64,000 nt of DNA, from contig JADJJE010000003.1 in assembly GCA_016706685.1 (NCBI GenBank), positions 377,811-441,810 of the forward strand. Direction: 5' to 3'. The first letter of the stretch is position 1. The number at the start of each line of letters is the position of its first letter. Shown here piece by piece: positions 36,956 to 46,744 of the stretch. Position numbers and translations under genes: made by a program. The notes below the pieces were generated by a model. It saw only the letters and a list, made by a program, of their open reading frames with translations, was not told the origin of the DNA and ran no database searches. The DNA is from Sandaracinaceae bacterium. GTDB lineage: Bacteria > Myxococcota_A > Polyangia > Polyangiales > Houyiibacteriaceae.

Positions 36956-38430
36956 CGCGAGCCTCGCTCGCGCTCTGCCGAAGAGGCTCCCGGGCGCAGC
37001 GTGACCGGGCCCACAGGGTGGCCCACGCAGGTGAGCACGTAGCCCTCGGCGCGCTCTTTGTCGCTCAGGCAGTTGGGCTCTTCCATGGCCACCTCGCCGT
37101 CCACGCACAGCATCTTGCAGGCGCCGCAGCCGCCCATGGCGCAGCTGAAGGGCATGGCCTCACCGCCCGCGATGGCGGCGTCCAGCAGGCTCTGGCCGGG
37201 CTGCACCACTAGCGTGCGGGAGGTCTGCCCGCGCTTGAGCGTCATGGGCTGCGGCGTGTCCGCGCCGCGCGCCTCCGTGCGGGCCTCGGGCGAGCCGAAG
37301 CGCTCCTCGTGCAGGCGCCCCTTGGGCAGACCGCGGCCCAACAGCAGCTCGCGCGCGGCGTCCATCATGGGCGTGGGTCCGCACACGAAGCACTCGTCCA
37401 CGGCGTCGAGGGTCACCCCGAGCGCATCCAGGCGACCGCCGAGCGTGGCGCCGTCCAGCAGCCCGCGCGCGCCCTGCCAGTTCGCGTCGGCGTCGCTCAG
37501 CACGTGGTCCACGGTGAGGCGCCCTTCGCTCGCGGCCACCAGCGCGCCCAGGCGCTCACGGAAGATGACGTCCCCCTCGGCGCGGTTGCCGTACACCAGC
37601 GTGACGCGCGCGCTGGGCTCCTGGTGCAGCGTGGTGGCCACCAAGCTCATGATGGGCGTGATGCCGCTGCCACCGGCCACCAACAGCACGTGGCGCGCAG
37701 CCCCCGCGACGCCGGGCTCGAGCACGAAGCTGCCCGAGGGCCCCAGCACGTCCAGCGGCATGCCCTCGTGCGCGGTCTGGTTGAGCAGGTTGCTGACGCG
37801 CCCATCCGGCACGCGCTTGATGGTGATGTGCGGGGCCTCGCTGCCCGGGCCCGCGGCAGGCGCCGCCAGAGAGTAGGCGCGGCGCAGGCGCACGCCGTCC
37901 ACCACCACGTCCACGCTCATGAACTGCCCGGCGCGGAAGCGGAGCGGCTGCCCGTTGAGCTCCTCGAGGTACAGCGACACCGCGTCGGGCGTCTCGCGCA
38001 CCACACGGGCCACCTTCACGCGACGGCTCACGGTGAGCGAGGGCGCGCCCGCGAGGGCCACCACCTGCGCCTGAGACGCGTCGCCGTGCCGGGCGCCACG
38101 CTTCACCAGCGGGCTCGGGCGGCGGCCATGCACCAGCGCGTCGAAGAGCACCTGCGCGTCGCGGCGCGCGGCCTTCACGGGGTTGCCCATGAACTCCGGC
38201 AGCGCGTCCAGCGCGTCCAACTCCTCGAGCGCTACGGCCCGGGTGACAGCCTGCTGCAGGGTGGCCACGGGCGCCGGGCGCTCACCGCGCACGGCGCCGG
38301 CCAGCACGTGCAGGTCACGGCGCGCCTGGTCCACCTTCTTGGCGGCGCCGTGGGGCAGCGCCAGCGTCAGCACGCGAGCGGCGTAGTCGAGAGGGCGGGC
38401 AGGACGGGACTCGGGGGCGCGAACCAGCAT
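36952..38430 (-). CDS. Ferredoxin-type flavoreductase with C-terminal 2Fe-2S domain
   Basis: A 492-residue electron-transfer protein. The N-terminal 130 residues are a helical extension of unknown role. An FNR-like FAD domain follows, with RAYSLAAP (184-191), and an NAD(P) domain with VAGGSGITPIMS (251-262) and CGPTPMM. A plant-type 2Fe-2S ferredoxin is at the end: FSCAMGGCGACKMLC with a further distal cysteine (EEPNCL). It resembles PaaE/VanB-type reductases. It would pass electrons from NAD(P)H to the diiron partner. Start MLVRAPES is chosen because the longer version enters the promoter with the inverted repeats. It opens the operon. Confidence 0.92.
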   Translation of the reverse strand: MLVRAPESRPARPLDYAARVLTLALPHGAAKKVDQARRDLHVLAGAVRGERPAPVATLQQAVTRAVALEELDALDALPEFMGNPVKAARRDAQVLFDALVHGRRPSPLVKRGARHGDASQAQVVALAGAPSLTVSRRVKVARVVRETPDAVSLYLEELNGQPLRFRAGQFMSVDVVVDGVRLRRAYSLAAPAAGPGSEAPHITIKRVPDGRVSNLLNQTAHEGMPLDVLGPSGSFVLEPGVAGAARHVLLVAGGSGITPIMSLVATTLHQEPSARVTLVYGNRAEGDVIFRERLGALVAASEGRLTVDHVLSDADANWQGARGLLDGATLGGRLDALGVTLDAVDECFVCGPTPMMDAARELLLGRGLPKGRLHEERFGSPEARTEARGADTPQPMTLKRGQTSRTLVVQPGQSLLDAAIAGGEAMPFSCAMGGCGACKMLCVDGEVAMEEPNCLSDKERAEGYVLTCVGHPVGPVTLRPGASSAERERGSR

Positions 38431-38436
38431 GGAGAG

Positions 38437-38484
38437 AACATAGCGGCCACTGGGTGAAAGTGTCAAGAGACACCAAACACTTTC
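38437..38484 (-). promoter_or_regulatory. Candidate MerR-type promoter and operator of the reductase-MerR-diiron operon
   Basis: On the minus strand, TTGACA (38466-38461) is followed after 18 bp by TATGTT (38442-38437), a plausible -35/-10 pair with long MerR-like spacing. Nested perfect inverted repeats cover the -35: GAAAGTGT (38456-38463) with ACACTTTC (38477-38484), and inside them GTGTC (38460-38464) with GACAC (38469-38473). The promoter leads 7 bp later to the start at 38430, so the mRNA may be almost leaderless. Confidence 0.6.
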
Positions 38485-38572
38485 CACATGGAAACACGGA
38501 TCCCGCTGAAATCGCTGGGCAACCTTGCGCCACCACCCCCCCGCTTGCACCCTTGGCGCCGAAGGAGATCAC

Positions 38573-39508
38573 ATGCGCGTACTGGTCACTGGGGGAGCAG
38601 GCTTCATCGGGAGCCACATCGCGGACGCCTTGCTGGCGCGAGGCCACGAGGTGCTCGTGGTAGACGACCTCAGCTCTGGACGGCGCCACAACGTCCCGAC
38701 CGACGCACGCTTCCAGGAGCTCGACATCCGCGACGGTGAGGGTGTGGAGCGCTGCCTGACCGAGTTCGCCCCGGCCGTGATCTGCCACCAGGCCGCGCAG
38801 ACCAGCGTGAGCGTCAGCACGCGCGAGCCGCTGCGCGATGCCTCCATCAACATCCTGGGCAGCCTCAACATCCTGGGCGCGGCCCGCAAGCTGGGCATCG
38901 ATCGGCTGGTGTTCGCCAGCACCGGCGGCGCCATCTACGGCGAGGTGCCTGCGCCCGAGCGCGCCGAGACCACCTGGGTGCCGAAGCCCGTGAGCCCATA
39001 TGCGTGCTCCAAGTACGCGTTCGAGAGCTACCTGTCGGGCGCGCGCGTGGAGTACGGCTTCGAGTCCACCGTGCTGCGCTACGCGAACGTGTACGGCCCG
39101 CGTCAGGACCCGCACGGCGAGGCCGGCGTGGTGGCCATCTTCTGCGATCGCCTGCGGGCCGGGCAGGCGCTGCGCGTGAACGCCATGCACCAGCTGGGCG
39201 ACCGCGGCTGCGTGCGCGACTACGTGTACGTGGCGAACGTGGTGGAGGCCAACGTGCGCGCCGTGGAGGGGCGGCTCACCGCCAAGGTGCTGAACGTGGG
39301 CACCGGCGAGGAGTGCGACACCCAGCAGCTGGCCGAGACGCTGTCACGCGCCTTCGGGGTGGCGCCCAACCTGACGTTCGGCGAGCGGCGCGAGGGTGAC
39401 CTGCTGCGCTCGGTGCTGGCTCCGAGCGCAGAACTGGCGGACATGCAGCTGGTGGGGCTTCCCGAGGGGCTGGGTGCCACGGCGGAGTGGTACCGCTCGG
39501 TGAAGTGA
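38573..39508 (+). CDS. NAD-dependent epimerase/dehydratase, UDP-glucose 4-epimerase-like
   Basis: A 311-residue extended SDR. TGGAGFIG (6-13) binds NAD, DDLSSG (31-36) sets cofactor choice, and Y143-A-C-S-K147 is the catalytic pair with STGGAIYGE before it. The YANVYGPRQDPHGEAGVVAIF motif is typical of GalE-like sugar nucleotide 4-epimerases. It probably acts on UDP-glucose or UDP-GlcNAc for cell-surface sugars. It starts at ATG with GAAGGAGATC just before. It is divergent from the reductase operon and convergent, with 1 bp between stops, with the PEGA kinase. Other epimerases or dehydratases in this family cannot be excluded. Confidence 0.88.
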   Translation: MRVLVTGGAGFIGSHIADALLARGHEVLVVDDLSSGRRHNVPTDARFQELDIRDGEGVERCLTEFAPAVICHQAAQTSVSVSTREPLRDASINILGSLNILGAARKLGIDRLVFASTGGAIYGEVPAPERAETTWVPKPVSPYACSKYAFESYLSGARVEYGFESTVLRYANVYGPRQDPHGEAGVVAIFCDRLRAGQALRVNAMHQLGDRGCVRDYVYVANVVEANVRAVEGRLTAKVLNVGTGEECDTQQLAETLSRAFGVAPNLTFGERREGDLLRSVLAPSAELADMQLVGLPEGLGATAEWYRSVK

Positions 39509-39509
39509 G

Positions 39510-41210
39510 TCACGGCTCGAGCTCGAGCTCCACGCGCCGCGACTGACCCGCCATGATCTGCACGATGCGGCGCGCGGTGGGGCCCTCGGTCCCTGCGGCC
39601 ACCGTGTGGCGACCAGGGCGCAGGCTGACTTCGGTGGGAGCGCGACCCATGTAGCGACCGTCCACCCAGACGTCGCCCCAAGGGACCACGGTCACGCGCA
39701 GCGTGCCGGGGCGGGCGTCGTCGGGGGGCGCGGTGTTGTCGTCCGGCGTGGGCGGAGCGCTCGCGTCGGGCTCGGGGGCCTCGGCGGGCGCCGTGTCTGG
39801 ACCGAGAGTTGGCGCAGCGGCCGGCGCAGGACGCAGCGAGGGAGGCGCGGTGGCCTGGACAGACGGGGCGCCGAGAGGCCGACCTGCCACTGCGGCGCTG
39901 GCCGTGACGGGAAGCGAGGCCGTGGGGAGACCCGGTACCACCGTCGTCTGCGTGCGCCCGACCGTGCCCGGCGCGGAGACCGCTGCGCTGGCCGTCACAG
40001 CTGGTGCTGAGGTGGCGCCGCGGGGGCCCCGCGCGAGCGCGGCGCTGTTCGGGGGCGCATCACCCGCACGGGGCGCCGCGCGGAGCGGACCCGTCGCGAG
40101 CCACGTCGCACCCAGCAGCACGGCCGAGAGCGCCGTGACGAGCAGCGCCAACCCCAGCCCACGACGCCGCGGTGGCGCAGGCTCGGCCGTGCGCGGCGGC
40201 AGCACCACGGTCTCCGACGCAGCCTGCAAGCCCAGCGCCATGGCCGGCACGTGGTCGAGGCGCGTGTCGCCAACCTCCTCGCGCTGCGCCGCCACGTGCT
40301 CGCGTGTGTCGAGGCCGCCGCGCAGCTCGTCCACCTCACGCCCCAGCCGCCGCCGCGCTTGGTGCAGCCCGGGCAGCAGCGCCAGCTGCTCGATGAGCGC
40401 GGTGGCGCTGGGCGTGCGCGCCTCGCGGTCCGTATGCAGCAGCCCCTCGATGGCGCCCAGCAGCGCGGGCGGCGTGTCGGCCGGCGCCAGCTCCCGCACG
40501 TGGGGCCGCTCGCCCTCGGCGATGCGCCGCATGATCTCCACGTCGTGCCCGCCATGGAAAGGGCGCTGCCCGCACAGGCACTCGAACAGCAGCACCCCCA
40601 GCGCAAACAGGTCTGCGCGCCCATCCAGCTCTTCGCCGCGGATCTGCTCGGGCGACATGTACGCGATCTTCCCGCGCACCCCCGTGCTGGTGGTGGGCGC
40701 CGCGCTGCTCATCACGCGCGCCACGCCGAAGTCGGTGAGCTTGATCTCGCCCGTGCGGCTGAGCATCACGTTGGCGGGCGAGACGTCGCGATGCACCACG
40801 CCGTGCTCGACCCCGTGCGCGTAGCGAAGCGCGTAGCCCAGGTCGAGAGCCAGCCGCGCCACCAGCGTGGGCGGCAGCACACGCCCCGGCCGGGACGTCA
40901 GGTAGTCGCGCAGGTCCACGCCGTCGATGAGCTCGAGGGCCAGGTACTGGGTGCCCAAGACGTCGCCGAACTCCACCACGCTGACGATGCCCGAGTGGCG
41001 CAACGTGGAGGCGATGCTGGCCTCGCGGTGGAACTGGCGCAGGAAGCTCGGGTCCCCCGCGAACGCGGGCAGTACCCGCTTGAGGCACACGCGCTGCTCC
41101 ACCCCGTGCAGCCCACGGCGCAGCGCCAGAAACGTCTCGGCCATGCCACCCACGCCGAGCCGCCGCACGATTTGGTAGGGCCCGAACAGGCGCGCGTCCG
41201 TCTCGCTCAC
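39510..41210 (-). CDS. Ser/Thr protein kinase with PEGA domain
   Basis: A 566-residue kinase from GTG (41210); longer in-frame starts lack kinase-like sequence. The glycine loop is RRLGVGGMAETF (16-27), the lysine K44, the loop is HRDVSPANVM (the S variant common in myxobacteria) and the metal motif is DFG. A linker with several Ala/Pro/Thr tracts and one helix (LALLVTALSAVLLGATWLA) leads to a periplasmic PEGA domain at the C-terminus: WGDVWVDGRYMGRAPTEVSL. PEGA domains bind surface or wall layers. It is divergent from DUF1415 (104 bp), with a palindrome between. No phosphatase is nearby. Confidence 0.92.
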   Translation of the reverse strand: MSETDARLFGPYQIVRRLGVGGMAETFLALRRGLHGVEQRVCLKRVLPAFAGDPSFLRQFHREASIASTLRHSGIVSVVEFGDVLGTQYLALELIDGVDLRDYLTSRPGRVLPPTLVARLALDLGYALRYAHGVEHGVVHRDVSPANVMLSRTGEIKLTDFGVARVMSSAAPTTSTGVRGKIAYMSPEQIRGEELDGRADLFALGVLLFECLCGQRPFHGGHDVEIMRRIAEGERPHVRELAPADTPPALLGAIEGLLHTDREARTPSATALIEQLALLPGLHQARRRLGREVDELRGGLDTREHVAAQREEVGDTRLDHVPAMALGLQAASETVVLPPRTAEPAPPRRRGLGLALLVTALSAVLLGATWLATGPLRAAPRAGDAPPNSAALARGPRGATSAPAVTASAAVSAPGTVGRTQTTVVPGLPTASLPVTASAAVAGRPLGAPSVQATAPPSLRPAPAAAPTLGPDTAPAEAPEPDASAPPTPDDNTAPPDDARPGTLRVTVVPWGDVWVDGRYMGRAPTEVSLRPGRHTVAAGTEGPTARRIVQIMAGQSRRVELELEP

Positions 41211-41283
41211 GACCGCGCCTCTAGCAGAGGTGGGTAAAGTCAGCCAACCGACTACACCAGCCCACTTCATATGACACGGGATG

Positions 41284-41293
41284 ACCCGCGGGT
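41284..41293. repeat. Short palindrome in a divergent promoter region
   Basis: ACCCGCGGGT is a perfect 10-base palindrome 22 bases before the DUF1415 start, inside a 104-bp gap between divergent genes. It may be an operator half-site pair, but it is short and may be chance in GC-rich DNA. Confidence 0.2.
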
Positions 41294-41314
41294 TTGTTGC
41301 TACGCTCGCGGCCC

Positions 41315-42076
41315 GTGAACGATGTGCGCCACGAGAGAGAGCCGAGCCAAGGCACCCGAGGGCTGCCCTTGCCCGAAGGCGTGAGCGAGACGTCCCCGCT
41401 CGCCCGCGAGGCCATCCGCGTGTACGGCCGCTACGAGGTAGAGGTCATCGAGGCCTACACGCTGTGCCCGTGGGCCGAGCGCTCACGCCGCGAGGGGCAC
41501 ACGCGCCAGCTGGTGCTGGACGAGCCACTCGACGCCGACCGGGTGCTGGCCGCCATCGACGTGCTGGCCGCCGACGCACGCGTGGAGGTGGGCTTCCTGC
41601 TGTTCCCCTGCTGCACCCTGCCGCGCGTGGCGTTCGAGCGCTTCGTGTCGGGGCTGCGCGACCGCGACCAGCAGCGCGGGGCTGCCTTTGCTGCGGCGGC
41701 GTTCCACCCCGACGCGCCGGCCGATCTGAGCGACCCCTATCGCCTGGTGCCGTTCATCCGCCGCTCGCCGGACCCCACCATCCAGCTCATTCGTCGCAGC
41801 GTGCTCGAGTCCGTGCGCCGGCCAGGCGATGGCGGCACCGGGTACATCGACCCGAGCTCCATCACCGACCTGGTGGCGTTCTTCAAGAACCCGCCGAAGC
41901 CGCCGCTGCACGAGCGCGTGGCCCAGGCCAACCTCGAGCAGATCGAGCGCGTGGGCGTGGCGCCCGTGGAGCAGGTGCTGAGCGACATCCGCGCCGACCG
42001 CGCGCGCGCCTACGCCGAGGTGCTGGGAGCAGACCACCCGGCTGTGGGGCTCTGGCCAAACGCTCCGCCTGCCTGA
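41315..42076 (+). CDS. DUF1415 family protein
   Basis: A 253-residue soluble protein matching DUF1415 motifs: EAYTLCPWAERSRREGHTRQ near the start, FLLFPCCTLPRVAFERFVSG in the middle, and FHPDAPADLSDPYRLVPFIR followed by RRSPDPTIQLIRRSVL. The paired cysteines in CPWA and PCC may be redox or metal ligands. The family has no assigned function. The start is a GTG (41315) inside a divergent gap with the PEGA kinase; a TTG at 41294 would add seven residues. It is convergent with the rhomboid gene at 18 bp spacing. Confidence 0.85.
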   Translation: MNDVRHEREPSQGTRGLPLPEGVSETSPLAREAIRVYGRYEVEVIEAYTLCPWAERSRREGHTRQLVLDEPLDADRVLAAIDVLAADARVEVGFLLFPCCTLPRVAFERFVSGLRDRDQQRGAAFAAAAFHPDAPADLSDPYRLVPFIRRSPDPTIQLIRRSVLESVRRPGDGGTGYIDPSSITDLVAFFKNPPKPPLHERVAQANLEQIERVGVAPVEQVLSDIRADRARAYAEVLGADHPAVGLWPNAPPA

Positions 42077-42093
42077 GGGCAGGAGGGCGTTGC

Positions 42094-42960
42094 CTACGCG
42101 GCCCGCCGACGCGCGAAGCCGGCGCTCACGGCGCCCCACAGCATGCCCAGGACCAGCCCACCGGCGTGCGCCCAGTTGGCCATGTTCATGACGCCCAGGA
42201 AGCCCAGCAGCATCCAGAACAGCATGAAGATGATGGTGCTCTGCGCGGGCATGATGGGGCTGCGTGGGTCCAGCCGCCCACGGACCCACACGAAGCCCAA
42301 GAGGCCGTAGACCACGCCGCTCAGGCCCATGGCGCTGTGCCGCGTGATGAAGCCCTCCGCCAGGATGCCACCCACGCCGAAGACCAGCACCTGCATGAGC
42401 AGGTAGCGCGAGCGGAAGTGGTACTCGATGGCGCTCCCCAGCTGGTGCACCCACATCATGTTGAAGATCAGGTGGAGCCAGCCGATGTGGAAGACCGCCG
42501 GCAAGAACAGGCGCCACCACTCCCCGCGGGTGGTGATGGCGTTCCAATCGAAGCCGAAGAGCTCGGTGTAGAGGTCCCCCACCTTGGTGAAGTAGGCGAC
42601 GATGCCGCTCAGGACGATGAGCCCCAGGCTGACCGTGCCGATGGCCGGGGCCTCGTGAGCGCGCGCCTGCTCGGCCTGTGCACGTTCCGTGCGACGATGC
42701 GCCTCGCGCTCCTCGGCCGTGCGGGTGCGACGCGTGGCCCCGGCCCGGGCGGCCAGGTCGGCGATGCGTGGGTCCCGAGGATCCGTGACGTAGGCCTCGA
42801 GCAGCTCTTCCGCGAAGTCCATGTCGGACTGCGCGTGGACCCACACGCCAAAGCTGCCGTCCGCCTCGAGCTTCACCGAGGCCGCGACGTCACCGCCCAC
42901 GAGCGCGTCACGCAGGAACTGTGCCTCGCGGCGTTCTTCGCGGCTCGTGAGCTTTCGCAT
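42094..42960 (-). CDS. Rhomboid-family intramembrane serine protease
   Basis: A 288-residue protein. Residues 1-100 are cytoplasmic and charged, then six helices follow. The active site is S214 in GLSGVVYGL and H265 in NWAHAGG. The first helix region has HIGWLHLIFNMMW with N167. This is a GlpG-like rhomboid with a long N-terminal acidic/basic head. It is a serine protease that cleaves within the membrane; substrates are unknown. It precedes cobU by 46 bp in the other order. A YhfC-type protease domain also occurs in this window (12438), so two intramembrane proteases are present. Confidence 0.93.
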   Translation of the reverse strand: MRKLTSREERREAQFLRDALVGGDVAASVKLEADGSFGVWVHAQSDMDFAEELLEAYVTDPRDPRIADLAARAGATRRTRTAEEREAHRRTERAQAEQARAHEAPAIGTVSLGLIVLSGIVAYFTKVGDLYTELFGFDWNAITTRGEWWRLFLPAVFHIGWLHLIFNMMWVHQLGSAIEYHFRSRYLLMQVLVFGVGGILAEGFITRHSAMGLSGVVYGLLGFVWVRGRLDPRSPIMPAQSTIIFMLFWMLLGFLGVMNMANWAHAGGLVLGMLWGAVSAGFARRRAA

Positions 42961-43006
42961 GGGCGGTCAGCCTAGCAGGCCGAAGCCGAGCGCGCATTTG
43001 GAGGGG

Positions 43007-43546
43007 CTACGTGACGAGCGCGATGGGAGCCGGCCGCAGCCGGAGCAGGACCCCGAGCTGTGCGAAGATCAGCTCGTCGGCCTCGCGACCCAGGCGCTGG
43101 TGGGCACGCCCCGCGATGTCCCGAAAGCGCCGCGCGAGGGCGTGCTCCGGCACGATGCCCATGCCTACCTCGTTGGTCACGATCAGGACTTCACACGGCA
43201 GTGCCCCGAGTGCGGCCACCAGCTGCTCCACACGCGCCTCGATCTGCACGTCGGTCAGCCCCGCCAGGAGCAAGTTGGACAGCCACAGCGTGAGGCAGTC
43301 GATCACCACCACCGACGCCCCAGCGCAGTGGCGCAACGCCTCTTCGAGAGCCTCCGGCACCTCCACGGTGACGAAGCGCCCGCCCCGGTCGTTCTGGTGT
43401 GCAGCCACGCGCGCGCGCATCTCGTCGTCGAACGCCACGGCCGTGGCCAGGAAGCGGCGCTCACCCTCGTGCAAGGCGGCGCGTTCCTCGGCGTAGCGGC
43501 TCTTCCCCGAGCGCGCTCCACCGCCGATGACGACCAGGTGTGCCAC
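43007..43546 (-). CDS. cobU: Adenosylcobinamide kinase/guanylyltransferase
   Basis: A 179-residue bifunctional enzyme of cobalamin nucleotide-loop assembly. It phosphorylates adenosylcobinamide and then transfers GMP. The P-loop is GGGARSGKS (8-16) and the conserved DCLTLWLSNLL segment follows around 84-94. EVLIVTNEVGMGIVPEHALA and GRAHQRLGREADEL complete the family pattern. It is convergent with nothing and is followed by the signal-peptidase-like gene with a 9-bp gap. Other cob genes are absent from this window, so salvage or a distant locus is implied. Confidence 0.93.
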   Translation of the reverse strand: MAHLVVIGGGARSGKSRYAEERAALHEGERRFLATAVAFDDEMRARVAAHQNDRGGRFVTVEVPEALEEALRHCAGASVVVIDCLTLWLSNLLLAGLTDVQIEARVEQLVAALGALPCEVLIVTNEVGMGIVPEHALARRFRDIAGRAHQRLGREADELIFAQLGVLLRLRPAPIALVT

Positions 43547-43555
43547 CCGCCCCGC

Positions 43556-44176
43556 TCAGTTGATGGTGTCGAGCACGCTGTGGTCGAACTCGATGCGGTG
43601 CGGCGCGGTGGTCCAGCGCATGAAGATGCGGCCCACGCAGTTGCTGGGGTTCACGGGCCCGAACGTGCGGCTGTCGAAGCGATGCGGCAGCCGGTTGTCG
43701 CCCATCAGGAAGATGCCGTCGCGCACCACGATGTTGCGCGTGCGGAAACCCACGCGCGAGTCCTGCATGAAGAGGTGTTCTTCACCGCTGCGTGCCTCGC
43801 GGCCGATGATCACCGAGTACGCTTGCGTCTCCCCGTTCATGGTGAAGGACACCGTGCGGTCGATGTTGCGGTCGGGGGAGTGTCCGTCGATCTTCATGAA
43901 GCCGCGGTCTGCCGAGATGGTGGCGCCGGGGCGCGCGATGAAGCGCCCCACCACGTAGCCCGCGCCCGCTGGATGACGGCACACCAAGAGGTCCCCGAAC
44001 TCGGGCGTGCCGCCCTTGCTGTTCCACATGAGGACGGTCTCGCCCGCGAGCAGCGTGGGAGCCATGCCGTCATCGGAGATCATGACGGGCGTCACGAAGA
44101 AGGCCCGCAGGACGCCCGCGATGGCGCCGCAGACGGCGAGGACGCCGAGGAGGAACTTGAGGGAGGCTTTGGTCAC
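43556..44176 (-). CDS. Signal peptidase I homologue lacking catalytic residues
   Basis: A 206-residue protein of the LepB/S26 fold: one N-terminal helix (about 6-26), then box B-like MISDDGMAPTLLAGETV, and box E GDNRLPHRFDSRTFGPV (typical GDNR-x-x-S-x-D-S-R). The catalytic Ser, normally right before Met in SGSM, is Gly37 (DDGM, codon GGC). The catalytic Lys region, normally YIKR-V-x-G-x-PGD, is VVGRFIARPGAT, with no Lys. So both catalytic groups appear absent. It is likely a pseudoenzyme with a binding or scaffold role. It is downstream of the LysM-FecR operon by 64 bp and upstream of cobU. Confidence 0.85.
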   Translation of the reverse strand: MTKASLKFLLGVLAVCGAIAGVLRAFFVTPVMISDDGMAPTLLAGETVLMWNSKGGTPEFGDLLVCRHPAGAGYVVGRFIARPGATISADRGFMKIDGHSPDRNIDRTVSFTMNGETQAYSVIIGREARSGEEHLFMQDSRVGFRTRNIVVRDGIFLMGDNRLPHRFDSRTFGPVNPSNCVGRIFMRWTTAPHRIEFDHSVLDTIN

Positions 44177-44240
44177 GAGGTGGGAGGATGAGCCCTTTCG
44201 GGCGTTCGGCCAACTTCGAGCAAGTGGGCCACAGCGAGCG

Positions 44241-46744
44241 TCAGTCGAGCGCGACGCGGACGCCCGCGCTCAGGGTGAAGCGCCCGATGGCGTCTTGGAA
44301 GTCGTTGGTGAAGCCATAGCGGAAGCCGAGGCTGAACGTGGCGGGGCCCACCAGCGCGCTCAGGCCCAGGCCCGCGCCCAGCGCCGTGAAGAGGCCGCCA
44401 TCGGCGCGCCCGATGCTGCTGTCCACCTCGAGGCCCAGGTAGAGCGCGTCCAGCAGCTGGACGTCGGCGCCGTAGGCGGAGGCCCACAGGAACGGGCCAG
44501 CGCCGTCCATGCCGAGCAGCGCGCCCTGACGCGTGCGCAGCAGGAAACGGTCGCCCAGCCGGTAGCTGAGCGCCACCGACGGGCCGAGGCGCACGCGCTC
44601 GATGCCCTCACGCTCGCCACCCGTCGGGAACCACGCGCTCAGGTCTACATAGAGCGACAGGTCATGGCGCGTGAGCAGGCGGTAGCCCACCCACGCCTGG
44701 AGGTCTCGGTCGCCGCGCTCGGCCGGCACCACGCCGCTCTCCGCCACGTCGATGGCGTGCGCGATGCCGAGGCGCAGCTGATCGGTGGGTGCGGCCTCGA
44801 TGCCCACGGTCGCGCGCCAGTAGCCCTGGTCCTGCGCCATGCGGCCCTGATGGCTGAGCATGGTGAAGCCACCGCTGCCCACACGCCGGTCGTTCACGAG
44901 GCCCATCAAGCTGGGGTGCGCGGCGAGTCCGAAGGCCTCTTGCGGGCGTGCCGCGGCGACGTGCGTGGGGGCCTCGGTCACCACGGGCGGAGGCGGCGTG
45001 ACCGCGGGCGCAGGCGCGTCGGGCTCTTGCACGTTGACGGTCAGCTCGGCGATGGGCGAGGGCGGCACGCTGACCGGCTGGGGCTGCGGCTCGGGCTCGG
45101 TGCCGGTGGGAGGCTCCGTGGGCTCCGTGGGCTCGGTAGGCTCCGTGGGCTCCGTTGGCGTCGCGGGCTCTTCGGGCAGCGGCTCGACCGCCACCACCGT
45201 CAGCTCGAAGTTGGCGGGCGCGCTGGGGCTCGCCACGAGCGTGACCACCAGCCGGCCCTCGTCCTGCTCCACGTGCTGGATCTCGACGCCCTCGGGCGCG
45301 ATGACCCGCAGCTCCGGCAGGGGCTGCGTGGCGTCCAGCGTGAAGGTCACCTCTTGCGGGTTGCCGCGCGTAACGGAGGCCGGCGCGCCGGGCTCGAGGC
45401 CCTCCACCGTGATGGCGGGCTGCTCCACCTGGACGGCGAGCGCGGGCTGCGAGCCGCCGCCCGTGGCGGTGCAGGTGAGCTCGGCCAGCCCCGGCCGCGT
45501 GAACACGCCCTCGGCTGCCGCGGGGCCGTCGGCCAACCCACAGAGAAACCCGTCCGGGCTGAAGAAGCGGGTCCCGCGCAGCACGGCAGGGGCGGTGGCA
45601 GGGCGGCCCCAGTCCCCCTCCACCACGCTGGTGCGGTCGGGCTCGGGCGCGCCGGGCGGCTGCAGGCCCACCAGCGACACCGTGAGCGGGATGCGCTCGC
45701 TGGGCCGGCTCTCGAGGCGCGAGGCGTCGATGGTGGCCAGCGCCAAGTAGTAGGTGCCGGCGGGCAGCCGGTGCACCTCGAAGCGATGGATGGTGGCGGG
45801 CGCTTGCACCGCCGCGATCAGCCCGCCGCCGTCCTCCTCGGTGGACAGCTCCACGCGGTAGTAGGCTGCGCCGGGCACCTCGGCCCACTCGCCGACGAGG
45901 GTGCCGCCGGCGCCCACCACACCGATGACGCTGCGGCGCGTCTCGCCGGTGAGGGTGGGGGTGGCGGGCAGCGGGCGCGGCCGAGCGGGCCGCTCACCAC
46001 GCACCACGGTGGAGCCGTAGCCCGGGCGCACCGTGACAGGGGCTCCCGTGGCACCGCGCACGCGCGCCGAGCCACCGCTGTGGTTGGACACCACGCTGCT
46101 GCCCTCTTGGTCCACTGTGACCACGGAGGAGCCGCCGTTGAGCTCGGTCTCGCCGCTGGGGGTGGCCACTTGCAGGCGCAGGTCCCCCAGGCGGCTGCGC
46201 AGCGTGCCGCGCTCCAGGGTGGCCTGGCTGGTCCGGCGCCGCGCCGTGCTCTCGGCCGTGCCACCGTAGATGATCACCAGCGTGTTCTCGCGCATCTGGA
46301 TCGCCGACTCGTCGCGGAAGGTCACCTCGGCGCTGGCCGACTCTTCGGTGCTCACGTGCCAGCCACGGTAGAGACCGAGCCCTCTGCGGGCGGACCGCCA
46401 GTCGGCCGAGCTGGACGAGCGCGCCTGGACGTCTCGTGCGGTGCGGGTGACGCGCGCGTCGGGCGCGTTGGGGTTGCGCACCGGGATGGTGATGGTCACC
46501 CCGGGCCGGATGTTACTGGCGTCCGAGCCCATATGGGGGTTGTAGCGATAGATGACCTCGTGGCACTGCCGCGGGTTCCCGAAGAAGCGCTGCGCGATGC
46601 CGTAGCAGGTGTCGCCCACCTGGATGGTGTAGAGGATGGTGTCTTCGCCGCCGCCGTCCTGGGCAGCGGCCGGCGCGCGCAGCACGAGCGCGAGCGCGGT
46701 CACGAGGAGGGCACCGAGTACGGCGCGCTGAGAGGTCCTTGGCA

